Part shown: positions 37,369-49,000 of the stretch, piece after piece
How the letters are laid out: every line of letters starts with the position of its first letter
How positions within the stretch are numbered: position 1 is the first letter of the stretch
Source: Tanytarsus gracilentus
Taxonomy: Eukaryota > Arthropoda > Insecta > Diptera > Chironomidae
Direction of reading: 5' to 3'
Length of the DNA stretch: 64,000 bases
NCBI GenBank assembly: GCA_038502055.1
Contig: JAXRKN010000043.1
Coordinates: 3,162,001-3,226,000 of the forward strand
Program-made: the position numbers and the translations under genes
Notes under the pieces: generated by a model
Database searches by the model: none
Seen by the model: the letters and a program-made list of their open reading frames with translations, nothing else
What the model was told of the DNA's origin: nothing

Positions 37369-37370
37369 TT

Positions 37371-38692
37371 TCACTGAAATTTATATCGGAAATCAGTTTT
37401 GGCTTCAAGTGTCTTGGCATAAGAGTCCAGCAATGCAATTTGTTCCGGTGTTAAATCTTCTTTGTAAGATCCAACTTGTCCTTTTCGGATGAAATTATAA
37501 TCATCATACTCTGTACCTCCAAAAATCTTTTTTCCTGCATCGATAAAAATTTTCTTGTTAATTGTCGGATTATTTCTCATTTTCTCAAACGAAAGATGAT
37601 CGCAAAGTTTGTCGATTTCTTCCGGCGCAAAAGACTTTCCTAAAAATTCTGCAGTTTTAAGCACAACTGATTTTAAGTCTCGCTTCAAATCCTCAAAATG
37701 AAGAAATAAAATGTTTGGTTCGTTGTGAAGCTCCCAAAATTTCAATACATGATCATTGAATGGTGAATAAAGCATTTGATCACCCGCAAATGCTTGAACA
37801 AAAACATCCATGTCTGCAAGTTTCCATTCATTAGCTTTAACGTGATGGTGATAGGCTGATACGCAAGCATCTTTAGGATTTCGCGTTACATAAATTATCT
37901 AAAATTATAAAATTAAAAAGTTTAGCGTCATCTAACATGAAAAATTGGCAGTAAAGTTTTTGAATTAAAAAATTTTGTATATTTTTTGTATCATTTTAAA
38001 TCTTACTTTAGGTTTGACAGTCCAAATTTCATCAGGCAACAAGAATGCTGGTAGGTGAGTCTTAATCAGGCGAGGACGCGTCATTGCTTCAACAGTTGTA
38101 GAAAATTCTTTCAACCCAGGTGGCAATTGAGTCATTATGCTCTGAAACCTTAAAAAAAGTTGAATTTATTTAAACATTTATAAATGCTGTATTATATTAG
38201 AGTAATTAATCCCTTTCAAACAAAAATCATGTTTTTCATGAATTTGCATGCAATTTGTCTTTTAAGGTACTAGTTCGTTATGCTTCAGATTAAAAGACAG
38301 ACATTTAGTCAATGATATATTTATAAAAAATTAAAACTTACTCAACGTGAGATGATCTCTTTTCGAGCACAATTTTATTGGCTTGATCGAAGTCCAAATT
38401 ATTTAAAATCAACCAAGCCTAAATCATAAAAATTTTATCACTTTTATCACTCAATTTGTAATGAACTTACCATCTCTTGAGTCCATGTTGTTCCGCACTT
38501 TTGATTTGTTATAATCCAAACATCATCCTCGTAAACTTTGACAGATTTTATTCGTTTGATAACATCGTTTGCAATAATTTCAGGTAGGATGCAAAAATTA
38601 TTATCATCATCGACAACTTTTACCAACTTTCCTAAATAATCAACCTCAATTTTTTTAGTCAATTCACTTTGAGTCTCTTCTACTCGAATCAT
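37371..38692 (-). CDS. Cytosolic sulfotransferase (SULT family)
   Basis: Four exons, 38692-38471, 38418-38342, 38148-38007 and 37898-37371, give 322 residues. Cytosolic sulfotransferases move sulfate from PAPS to hydroxyl or amine groups on small molecules such as phenols, steroids and xenobiotics. The PAPS 5'-phosphosulfate loop is TNQKCGTTW (61-70), the catalytic His is H131 in KTHLPAFLLP, the 3'-phosphate loop is YVTRNPKD (150-157), and the C-terminal signature RKGQVG starts at 285. All key residues are present, so it should be active; the substrate cannot be predicted. Introns are 52, 193 and 108 nt with GT-AG ends. I chose the ATG at 38692; the frame continues upstream only through a TTG. 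No signal peptide or membrane segment is seen. A GATAAGATAA motif lies about 49 bp upstream. Confidence 0.94.
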
Positions 38693-38740
38693 TTTTAGAA
38701 GTGTACAAAAAATAAGTTGGATTTTCGACAATAACAACTT

Positions 38741-38750
38741 TTATCTTATC
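38741..38750 (-). promoter_or_regulatory. GATAAGATAA upstream of the sulfotransferase gene
   Basis: Exact 10-mer on the gene's own strand, about 49 bp from the start codon. It is so close that it may lie in or next to the core promoter. Confidence 0.5.
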
Positions 38751-39735
38751 AGTGTAATAAATTTTTTTTTAGAAAATTGAGTTACTGTCAGAGATTGGAG
38801 TTAATCAGTCTAATTATACCCCAATCGATTAATGAGAGTCAAAGTAATTCTCTTCTTCAAAAATTTGAGGATTTTAATTTTTTTTGTTCAAAATTCAAAT
38901 TATTCCAAAACTGTAATTATGCACTTTTTATTCACTTCATGAAAATATTTTTCTTAATAAATCTCAAAATAAAATTAATCGTTGTTTCATATCAAAAAGC
39001 TAAAAAGAAGGATGGTCGAGAGAGAGAAGTAAAAAATAGTTGAATGGACGTAATACAATCTCTCTCACTCACTCATTCATCCACCTTTTTTCTGTTTAGA
39101 TTTACAAGCTAATAATTTTTCTTCTCTCTCGCTGACTTGACGTGATTTGGTTGATGTAAAGTTGAAGTTAATAATATTTTGACATTGACCATTAGAGAGA
39201 GAAAAATTTAATGCCTTTTAACTCTGTTTTATTTTTGGTGCTAAAGGTAAAAGTTGTGTAGAGGTGATGGTCTCATGTATATTGGATTTTTTCTTCCATA
39301 TCTATGCTTTTCAATCTTGCTCTCTTCCAGCTCTCCGACTGTGTGTTGCTGTTCAATATGTTTTAGTCCATTACAAAGAATTATGAACCTTTCGCTGCAC
39401 ACACAGTCAACAACAAAACGCAGCATAGAAGAGATTAAGCATTTTAGATTGATGGTCATCGTTTTGTAATTTTCTTTCAATTAGAATTTCTTAAAAAAAA
39501 CTTCTCACTCCGCCGCGATGCATCGTAATTTAATACTTTTTCTTTATTCCTTCATTTCCTGATTTTAATTTTATGATGATGAAAGTATCAAATTTATCCA
39601 CGAATAAAAAGTCCATAAATTTGAGAAATTTATGTGGAGAGTGTGTGAATTTTTGTTTTGTGAATGGAACAAGGTTAATTAATTATTTTTAATTAATATC
39701 TGAGTTTTAAAATTAAAAATAAATAATTTAGAGAA

Positions 39736-39746
39736 GGTTCGAATCC
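39736..39746 (+). repeat. B-box-like motif GGTTCGAATCC
   Basis: Exact consensus inside the imperfect palindrome AAGGTTCGAATCCTT. No tRNA fold. Confidence 0.45.
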
Positions 39747-41812
39747 TTAAAGTTGAAAAGGTTTTAAAAATATAACAAACTTTTTTTATTTCCTTCAAAT
39801 TCAAATAATTTTTTTATGGTGCTTCAGTAATAAAATAGTAACCTAATGCCTTATTGCATATTCACCATTAAACTTAATCACTCGCGTTTTTATTTCCATT
39901 CATACTCGTTTGATTGCCATATTGATTTCCGTCCTCCACCTACACACAATTAAAACGCGTTAATTGAATCATTTTAGCCATAAAAACTCAAATTTTCCCT
40001 CATAGCATCGAAATAATCCGACACATCGCGTGACTTATGGACATTTCGAGAATGGAGAAATTTCTTTATTTTGATATGTTTTGATAACAAGCTCATTAAA
40101 CTCAATGTAGCGCAATTCGTGCCGGTCATTCATGCGAGCGAGTGTGTGTCGAAGTTTATGCATTAATTATTAATTGAAAATGTTTAGACTTAATGTCGCA
40201 ACAACAACAACAATATCTACTTTGCATCTCTCACGCAGCTTTGATTTCTCATCATCAGTTCTCGGCGTCATTAATAATTTTTTAAAGAGAAAAAAAACGG
40301 TGCTTAAATGAGCATTTTGGAATATCTCATCGGTGTGTTATTTTAATAGCTCCAAAATGTTTAGTCACAAGGCAGATCTAATCGTATGGCACATATGTAG
40401 GAATTTCTACACCATGTATATCGTCTTACCACTCTTTCACTGTCAAAAATTTGAGCAACAACAACAAGAAACATAACACGAAAAGTAATTTTTATTTTCT
40501 TATTCACTTTTTCCTGTTGCGTGTGATTTGATTAAAAAGACATGATGAGAAGTAAGAGCTGACACAGACCTGGAGTGATATCAAAATATTTTGAATACAT
40601 CAAAGTCATCACATTTTGATCGACTTAATGGAAAAAATTGGTGTTAATTTAATTTTAGTTTTAAAAAGTTCTTCCAGAGCTAAAATTTTTTTACCTCTAA
40701 TATTTGAAATTATAAAATACGTTAGAAAAATTGTAGTACTTAAAAATATTTTTGGCATTTTAAAAATAAATTAAAACTAATTTCTCAAACCACAAATTGC
40801 GAATAATAATTACTTTTTAAGTACTCGTTGATGTCCATTTGAAAAGTCACAATTGCATCATGGCATCTCAAGGATCATTTCAATATTTGTATAAAAAATT
40901 GTTAATTATAATTTTTTACCTCTCATTCAAAATTCAAAGGAGAAATAATTAATGACTTATTGATTAATGAAACCTCCGAAAGTCACTTGACAAACACAAA
41001 AAAAGTGTTTTGTAACTTCTTTCATATTTAAATAATAACACACAATGGTGATCAGCAACGATCGTCTCATACGGTTCAAGGTATAAATTTTAAGTTATTG
41101 TTGGCCTCTCGCATGACATGCATGAAAGACGGGCATCCTCACGTGAGGGGTAAATGAAACTCTGCACACAGCTCATCTAACAATCATCGCATAATAGATG
41201 AACAATATGTTTTAAAAAAATATCAAGAAGATGAAGAGAGAAGGGAAAGAATAAAGTGAGTTTACAACAAAACTCTCATGCGATGTATGATGAAGAAGCG
41301 AAATGATTAATAGTCGCTCCTTTAATTTATTAAACTGATCTCTCGACCGCGCTCGCATTCAATGGTGTAATGTGATCGCTCGAAGATAACAAACCAACAC
41401 TTTAAGCCACAAAATATCGCAGTCGAAAAAAAGTTTTTATACAGCGCAACTTATAATAATAACACACTTCACTAAACGATTCAAATTTCTTTTGGATTTA
41501 TGAAAAAAAATATTTATTGAGAGAAAATTGATGAGTTTAAATCGAAAATCACTTTGAAACTTTATTCATTTATCATGAGAACGATTTTTTCTTTTCGGGT
41601 GAGGTGAATAAATGGACTTTTGTGCACTTGAGTAATGATAATAAATTGTAAAGTCAATAAAAATTTGTAAAATGAAAAAGTTTGGACTTAATTGAAGTTT
41701 TGAGAGATTTTGAAAAGAGAATTTTATTTAAAAAAATTTGTAAGAATTTAATTAATTTAAAAGCTGCTCGCAAGTTTTTTGGACTACTTTGATTATAATT
41801 TTTTTTTGGTAC

Positions 41813-41886
41813 CTTATTTTTGAAATTAAAAATTACGTTATAAATTTTACTGTTTTTAAAACGTAATTTTTAGTTTCAAAAATAAG
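41813..41886. repeat. 74-bp hairpin with ~27-bp arms
   Basis: CTTATTTTTGAAATTAAAAA starts the left arm; the right arm ends in its near-complement TTTTTAGTTTCAAAAATAAG. Pairing continues inward through ACGTT, leaving a loop of about 18 nt, with one or two mismatches in the stem. It could be a tiny MITE, or a hairpin RNA if transcribed. Confidence 0.6.
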
Positions 41887-42774
41887 GGCAGCAAAAAATA
41901 TTTTCTTAATAACAACCAATAATTATCTTTTACAGTCAATTTCATTTAATTTAACAAAAAAATCTTCTCACAAGCATCACCGTTTAGCATCTCATATGGC
42001 TTCAACTGTTAATTACTTTTTTTCTAATTAATATTTTGCAGTTTCTCTGTTTAATGTTTTCTAATTTTCATAAATTACCTAAATGTGCAAAGCTTGAGAA
42101 TTTCTAATGCCGGTCACACTGGGTCTGGATGATCTCATTGTTTGAAATTAAAAAATATAAAATTGAGAGCTAAACGACCCACTTAAGTGAAAAAGAAAGA
42201 AAAAATATTGTAAGCTAATGTCGTCTGTCGTTATCAAGATGCTGCTGCTTTTCTTCTCAATCTCGCTTTTAGTAATTAATTTTTTTCTTGCTTTCTTCAC
42301 TCATTCTGCGCGTCGAAATAGTTTGTGAACACGACAAGAATTTAATTTTTTTCTCCTCTCCGCTTTGTTGTTGAGCTGCTTAATTAATGATGTAAAATTT
42401 TTGATAAATGGAACTCTACTCTCTTGAATAATTCATTCCGGATGATGATGGTCAATGAATGACATTCGTTATAGAAATGTGGAATTTGCTAAAATATGTT
42501 TGCATAATTTTTCTTAAATTATTCGAGGGGGTTGTGATCTTCTGAAGGTCACAATTATGGAAGTTGTTTGAAAGAGGAAATTTAAGATAATTAAATATGG
42601 AGAGGGAGAGAGAAGAAGCGTATGAATCATGAGATAAAAATCTACCTTTGAGTAATTAATGACTCGCCGGTGCTATTTTTTTATAAAGAGCAAAATTTAA
42701 TTAAACTTTATGAAAAGAAGGCTAATGAGGCTGGAAAATAATGAGCTCAGATGAAAACTAAATTTTACATAATT

Positions 42775-43941
42775 TCAAGATGTATTTTTCATCATTATTT
42801 CGTAAACTCTCGGACAGTGTTTTTTCGCCAAATGCATGTAAGCTGAATCAGGTTCAATCTCTTTAGAATAAAATCTGCTGTGTCTCTTCATTGCACTCCA
42901 CATGTGAAAGAAATATGATTGAGATTCTTCAATTTTTTCGAGCACATAATTTTTATGTTGACCCTCAAAAATTTTCATCCATTCTGAGAATAAAATTGGA
43001 TAACATTTTGTGGTTGGAAGTGATGTAAAATTTCCACATTTTGTCGCATTATTAACATCCAAAGTTGTGTTAGGACAAAGTTCTTTAATCACTTGCGTCA
43101 CTAGCAATGGACCTTAAAAAATTTAAATTATTTTGATAAAGTTTTTTGTAAATATAAAATTCATTACCAATTGAGTTCCATTGAGATGGAAAATAATTTG
43201 AGTTTAAAAGCCTGAAAATTAAAAAATATAAATTATTAAAATTCAATTGGAAATTTTCATAACTTGCTCAAGATATTTTTTGGATATTGCTTTTCCTCCA
43301 TTTTCATCAGTATCCAAGTTCATGATGCCATTACAAATGTAATCTTTAGTTTCGACACACGCAAAATTATTTCTTTTAATTTTTGAGATTGGCGCAAGTG
43401 AGAAAACGTCAAGGTCGAGATATTGACCGCCATAAATATGGAACAACAACATTCGAAGCGCATCCGCCATGTGTTCTAATGGAAATGAAGACTCTTTCAT
43501 TTTTCCATCTCTAAAAAAGCTTTCTGCAACTGTTCCTTTAGAAATTTCGATCGGATTCAAGTACGCCAAATTTAAGTTTGAGTAAAATTTAAGTTGATAA
43601 ATCAGTTCGTTAAATTTCAGATTAATTCCGTCAGCGTTTGATGCAAAAATAAAATAAACTTCTGCGTCAGAGTTCATCAAAGCTGCTGACTCCACACTGC
43701 AAGCTTGACCGAAATCATTTAAGCTCCTTTCTTTCTCCATGTGAGTTTCGATAAGAAAAATTTTACTTGTTGAAGAATTTTTTAATTTTTCTTCATTTTC
43801 AAGAATATTTTTTAATGGAATGCTAAACTCTTGACAAGAAATATCATTTTTCTTATTCAATGTTAAAATTAAAGCAATAAAAATTAAAAGTAACGAAATT
43901 TTGACTAAGAAAATCTTGCGGTTGCTATTTGAATTTTTCAT
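42775..43941 (-). CDS. Lactosylceramide 4-alpha-galactosyltransferase-like (A4GALT family) Golgi glycosyltransferase
   Basis: Three exons, 43941-43268, 43211-43168 and 43112-42775, give 351 residues, the usual size for this family. These are type II Golgi enzymes; insect members (Drosophila alpha4GT type) add alpha-1,4-linked sugar to glycosphingolipids. Residues about 10-28 form a hydrophobic signal anchor after a basic start. The family's Cys/Glu block is CSVESAA (81-87), and the nucleotide-sugar and metal site is the DXD motif D176-L-D178 in GGQYLDLDVF. Exons 2-3 give the C-terminal alpha-1,4-GalT region with WNSIGPLLVTQ. Exon 2 is only 44 nt. The first intron (43267-43212, 56 nt) must use a GC donor (GA|GCAAGT), because the only nearby GT breaks the frame. 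The donor sugar is not predictable. A GATAAGATAA motif lies about 100 bp upstream. Confidence 0.9.
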
Positions 43942-44039
43942 TTTTTATTTTAGAGTGTGGACACGCTTAGAACTTAGATTCAACTGTTAATATTCATGAC
44001 CTAATTATCATTTAAACCAAAAGTGTATTGTCAATTTTT

Positions 44040-44049
44040 TTATCTTATC
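44040..44049 (-). promoter_or_regulatory. GATAAGATAA upstream of the glycosyltransferase gene
   Basis: Exact 10-mer on the gene's own strand, about 100 bp upstream of the start codon. Further TTATC words lie near 44314-44328. Confidence 0.5.
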
Positions 44050-44056
44050 TTTTAAT

Positions 44057-45576
44057 TGATTCACTATAGTGCACTTTTCAAAAAAATCGATTTATGATTT
44101 TAAGAAAGCCAGAAAAATTTTTGTTTTGAATAAATTATTTTTTTTTACGTTTTTTTTTCAATAGAGAAGCATTTAAATTTTTTAGCGTATCCAAAATTTA
44201 GTTTTTCACTGTTAAAAATATTTCTTTCAAAAATTCAATTTTCATACGTTGATGATCTCCAACGCTTTGAAATATACTAAAAAATCATTAGCGTTTTATC
44301 AGTGAATTGAATTCTTATCTTTTATCAAACTTTTTAGGATCAAAAGATAAAAATTTTGATCTATGATAACTTGCGAGTGCCAATTGAGTTCTCCTTTCAC
44401 AAAAAAAGTTATTTGAAAAAAAATTCAAAATGTTAAAATTTAATTTATTTATTTATTTAAAAAATTGAACATTAACATTTTAATTCATTTGAATTAACTT
44501 AAATTTCGACTTTCAAAATAATTTTCTCATTCTTTAAAAATCAAAATAAAGTTCGCTACCGACGTCTGACATAATTTTATTATTTCACCTCGCAACAAAA
44601 TCCATCTCACGAAATAAAATCTCTCTCATCATTTTTCCCCTTTATAATATACCTAAACTTTTATCTGGATTGAGGTTTCCGCTGTGGTACGAAGTGATGT
44701 GGTGGAGATCAGTGTGTAAAAAGTAAGGTAGAAAAATTTTAATTTAAATTTACTTTTGATACCCGAAAATAAATACATTGGAGAAAAAAAAAAAATATTT
44801 AAAATTCTTAATTCATCATAACCATTTAAGTGTATAAAATATCAAGGTAGAAAAAAATTATTAAAATAAAATTTTAAATTAAAGTGAATATTTTAAAATT
44901 AGATATTAAAAAAGAACGGACTATTAGGTGATGGAATGAATTAAATTATTGAGGAAAGGAAATTTAAGAAAATAGATAACAAGCTCGAAGACGAAGGCAA
45001 GAAATAATAAAAACAAGAATGGCGCGAGTGATAAAGTAACTCAAGAAAGATTTGGCAATGCAATACGCAATTCTAACATAGAACGAAAAGAGAACTCCAC
45101 AAATTCCTTGAATGGAGTGGGTGATGCCCTAATCAAAAGGTGAGGTAAAGTTGAAGAAAAAAATAAAGTCTTTCATTTAATTTCTAGCAGGAAATGACAA
45201 GACAGAGAAACAAAAGAAAACAAATGAGACGGAATCGAGAGGAATCAGTTCGTTGAGAGAAGGAAAAGGAATGCGTGGCGAAGACAAGGAATGGAATAAA
45301 CGCGCTTTAGGGAAAAAAAAAAGTCATCTTCACTTGGATAAATAAATAAAAAAGTATAAAATGAAAATAAAAAGATAAAGATTACTGAAAAAGAAAATCA
45401 TGTTTAAAGTTAATAAAATAGCAAATAAAGGAATAAAAAGTCATAACGGATATTAGAATGATTGTGGGGTATAAAAATTAATAAAATGTAAAAAAAAAAA
45501 TAGAAAATTAAATGGAAAAAAAACTAAAGAAAATTTAAATTTATATTTAAAAGTTGAAAGGAAAAAGTTTAAATAA
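44057..45576. other. Non-coding DNA with a strongly purine-rich plus strand
   Basis: From about 44.9 kb the plus strand is roughly three-quarters purine for several hundred bases. It contains two adjacent open frames that do not join (44976-45143 and 45181-45345); see findings. No gene family is recognised. Confidence 0.4.
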
Positions 45577-46050
45577 AATTTAAAAAATTTCATTTATTTA
45601 GTCATTCGAGGAAAAGTATAAAATAAAATAAAATAGTATAAACTGATATTTGATATATTTTGTTTCATTGAGTAATAAAAAAATTTTTTTTTGTGTATCG
45701 TGAGATATTTTAAAATGGGGAGTAATTTGAATGGAATGAAAACTGGAATTAAAGAAAAAATAAAGAAGTGGGGGGGTTTAAATAATTAAAAAAAAATTAA
45801 AATTAAAAAGTATATTTAAAAAAATAACACTTAGAAATGCATAAAAATATGCCCCCCTTCTTTTTTTGTTCTTTTCCGTTTTCTCCATTCAAGTTTCATG
45901 CCTGCTGTTTAAAATATCTCACGATGCAAATAATATCAAAATTTTGTTTGATGTACTCAATGGGTAAACAAAATATATCAAAATATCAGCTTTTCTGATT
46001 TTATTTTATTTTATACTTTTCCGTGCGGAATGTACTAAATAGAAGTGGGT
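45577..46050. repeat. Large diverged inverted repeat (~200-bp arms, ~75-bp loop)
   Basis: The left arm (about 45577-45776) pairs with the right arm (about 45852-46050). Matching blocks in order are AAAAGTATAAAATAAAATAA, GATATATTTTGTTT, ATTGAGTA, CGTGAGATATTTTAAA, GAATGGA and GGGGGG next to the loop. The arms are clearly homologous but carry many differences and small gaps. No transposase or target duplication is seen. It could be an old MITE or a source of hairpin RNA. Confidence 0.7.
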
Positions 46051-49000
46051 TTTAAAAATTTTTTTAACTATTTTATTTCAAATGCGACGCCAACACATTT
46101 TAATTTCCAGCTACCCAGCTTCGCATTGTCTTTACGTGTGGAGATCTAAAAATTGCCTTCTAATCGCTTTAATTGCGTTTAAGACCATAGCATTAAAGCT
46201 TTAAAATCAATTAAAAAACGCTAAAAGCCGGCACCATGCAGATTAAAAATAACTAGCAGCCCACAGGATGGAAAATTATAGGTTTTTAGAGTCAAAAGAA
46301 GAACGAATAAAAAAAAGGTTTGAAAGGCAACATTTTGATGTTTGAGTGTCTTAAATAGAGGCGATTAGAAGACGAAACCGTGAAACGAATAATGGGGGAT
46401 AATACAAATTGAATGATAGATTGCTCATTTCCACGTCAAAACAGCAATTTTAAAGTTTGAAGTGCTTAAAACAGAATACACACGGCATGGATGTAAAGGA
46501 GAAGGGAATAAAAATAAATGAAACGAGTGAGAGAGACGATTTTAAGTAAGTAGCCACAAAGTCATGTAATTACAAATTTAACTGGAGGTGAATTTTGTAA
46601 AATATCCGGCAAGGTGTAGAAATTTCAACAGTTTTTAAAAATAATTTAAATTTTTAACAATTTTTCAAAAAAATTTAAAATATTTTTAAAAACATCAAAC
46701 ACATCGAAAAGTGTCTATCCCCTGGCCAATATAAACGACATGACATTACATTGCGATAAGAATAGACTACAAAAGAGGTAAAAAGTTATGATGAGAAAGT
46801 GCCGGACTGATGATTATTGTAAAATTATGGCATTAATCAGCAGTAAAAGCTCAACGTTGTTCTTAATTAATTCCGTGGAATTTCTAATTTATAGAAGTGG
46901 TTTTGGAGGTTGGTCATCTCACTCGTGTTCATTATCAACATCGCAGCATCAGCAGCAGCTTTTAAATTGAAGGCTTGCTCTTATCTGTTATCACACTTAA
47001 ATAAATTCTCTTTGATTCGCTCATTTCTTCACATTCGCTTTGAATATGTTGAGAGCAATGGCTTTAAATTATGAAATTGAACTTTTTTAATTTGCAAGTT
47101 TCTTAAAATCTTTTTTAGAATAAATTTTCAAGTATTTTTAACACTTGTTGAGTTCATCAACAAAGTAACAACTCGAAGAAATTTCTTTGAAGTAACTTGA
47201 GTGTAAAATGAAGTGAAGCCATAAAAATTTCTTCGACTGCCGATGTTCCGAGAGAGAGAAAGGTGTAGAAAAGGTAAAAAGCGAAGTGTTAAGAAAAACG
47301 TTTCAGATTCTTTCTTTCTTGTGGGAATCGACCGTGGTTGGGTGTTGGAGATAAGAGAGTAGCAGATGGAGGAGACGAACGAAGTAAAAAACGGCAACGG
47401 TGATGATAATTAAGAGACGATGAGGAAGCAAAATCAATAGATGGATCCTTATCATTTTAAATGAATCTTTTCTCTTTAAAAAATATATAAAATTGCAGAA
47501 GATGAAAAGAAATAAAAAATTCTCATTCTCATGCTTGAGATTGAGTTGAGGGCAAATGTACTGCTAGGAAATTGGAATTTTTGCTTGCTTTTTCACTTGA
47601 AAATTTAGGAAATATTTTTTAATGCTAAAATTTAAAGAATTAATTTATTTTCTTAAATTATTTTGCTTAAAATATTGGAAAAAAAATTTAAACTTAATCT
47701 TAATAATTTTTTGAACTTTCCCCCACTCCTCTTATCATTGTATCTGTTTTTCAATCTCTCTCGTATTTCTTTCTCAATTTAATCGGAAATATTTTAATTT
47801 ACTCAGCTTAGATTATTTTTTTTGTTCTGTCTCTTTCGCAATTCAATCGGTTATTTTTTCACTAACCCGGTGATAGTGCAACAGTCGATAATTTATATAT
47901 ATTGGAATTTCTAAACTAAACAAAGTCATTTGAAGCGAGTCGAAGTCTCCCTCGAGTGATTTTCAATAAACTTCAGCTATATGTTTTTTTAGACGATCAT
48001 CTCAAGTGCATGGCAAATGAATTTCTACACTTTTCTATTGCGGGGAGAAAATGGGAAATTAATTGAGACAAAAGAGGCCCATTAACGACTTTCTTGTGTT
48101 TTCATAAATCATCATGTGATTTTAGGGAATTTTTTGTTTACTTTCGAGATGTAATTGACACTTGAAGTTGTCGAGGTAACGAAAGTGAAAATAAAAAGAG
48201 GAATTTCAAGAATTTTTCATAATTTTCTTTAGGTATCAAAAACATTTCGTTCTTGTCGACTCATCAATTTCCATGCTTATTTTGCTGAATCAAAAAAATA
48301 AGCGAAAAAATCTTTTCCAATCTACCTCATAATCCTTTCAGCATCATGCGTACATGTCTACCTTCCACTCAAGCGGAGGAAAACAATGAAAAAATATCAG
48401 AACTCGATGACGATGGAGAGATAAAACGTTTTTACCGAAATGATATGCTTTACGGATCATTGACAAAATAAATAAATCGTTTGTATCGCATTTCTGCTGT
48501 TATTGGCATGAGTATTGAAAAATCATGAGAGAAAATCCTTTTATCGCACTGCCTAGAACTTCTTTCGCATCTATGCATGTTGAGTTGTCAAATCGAAAAA
48601 TGCAAGAAGAAATTTTATTAATCCTGACATGTGTATTCAAATGAATCGAAAGAAATGATTGGAAAAAAAATTACTTATAAATTGTTTTTTTTCTGCTCGA
48701 TAATGTCTCTCATGTACAAACACACACAGGATCCACCATGGAATAAAAACACTCTTCATAAATAATGGATGCGACATGAGATGACTACAAGTATAATTTT
48801 CTATCTACCCGCAATGCAATCGTCGTTATCATGAGTGTTTGTGTGTGAAGAGAATGGAAGATATTTTTTATTGAATTGCTTTTCTCATACAACTAACTTT
48901 TCGTGTTAGAAAATATGTTACCGACTGAAATATGATATTACACATGGATGGTTGAATGGATTGATCGAAAGGGGATGAGAAAGTGGCTCGTAAGTTTGTT

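Larger units (their letters stand above)
35886..37370. other. Intergenic DNA 3' of the sulfotransferase gene
   Basis: AT-rich, with a CT tract near 36362-36372 and one inverted-repeat unit (36771-36908). No exon supported. Confidence 0.4.
38751..42774. other. Gene-free DNA between sulfotransferase and glycosyltransferase
   Basis: Four kb without a supported exon. It contains CT/GA tracts (39059-39071, 42599-42613), one B-box-like motif and a near-perfect hairpin (both listed separately). Confidence 0.4.

Noticed and set aside
39736..39746. A tRNA gene at the GGTTCGAATCC motif
   Set aside because: No A box, acceptor stem or anticodon arm in the 80 bp around it; the same holds for the other five copies.
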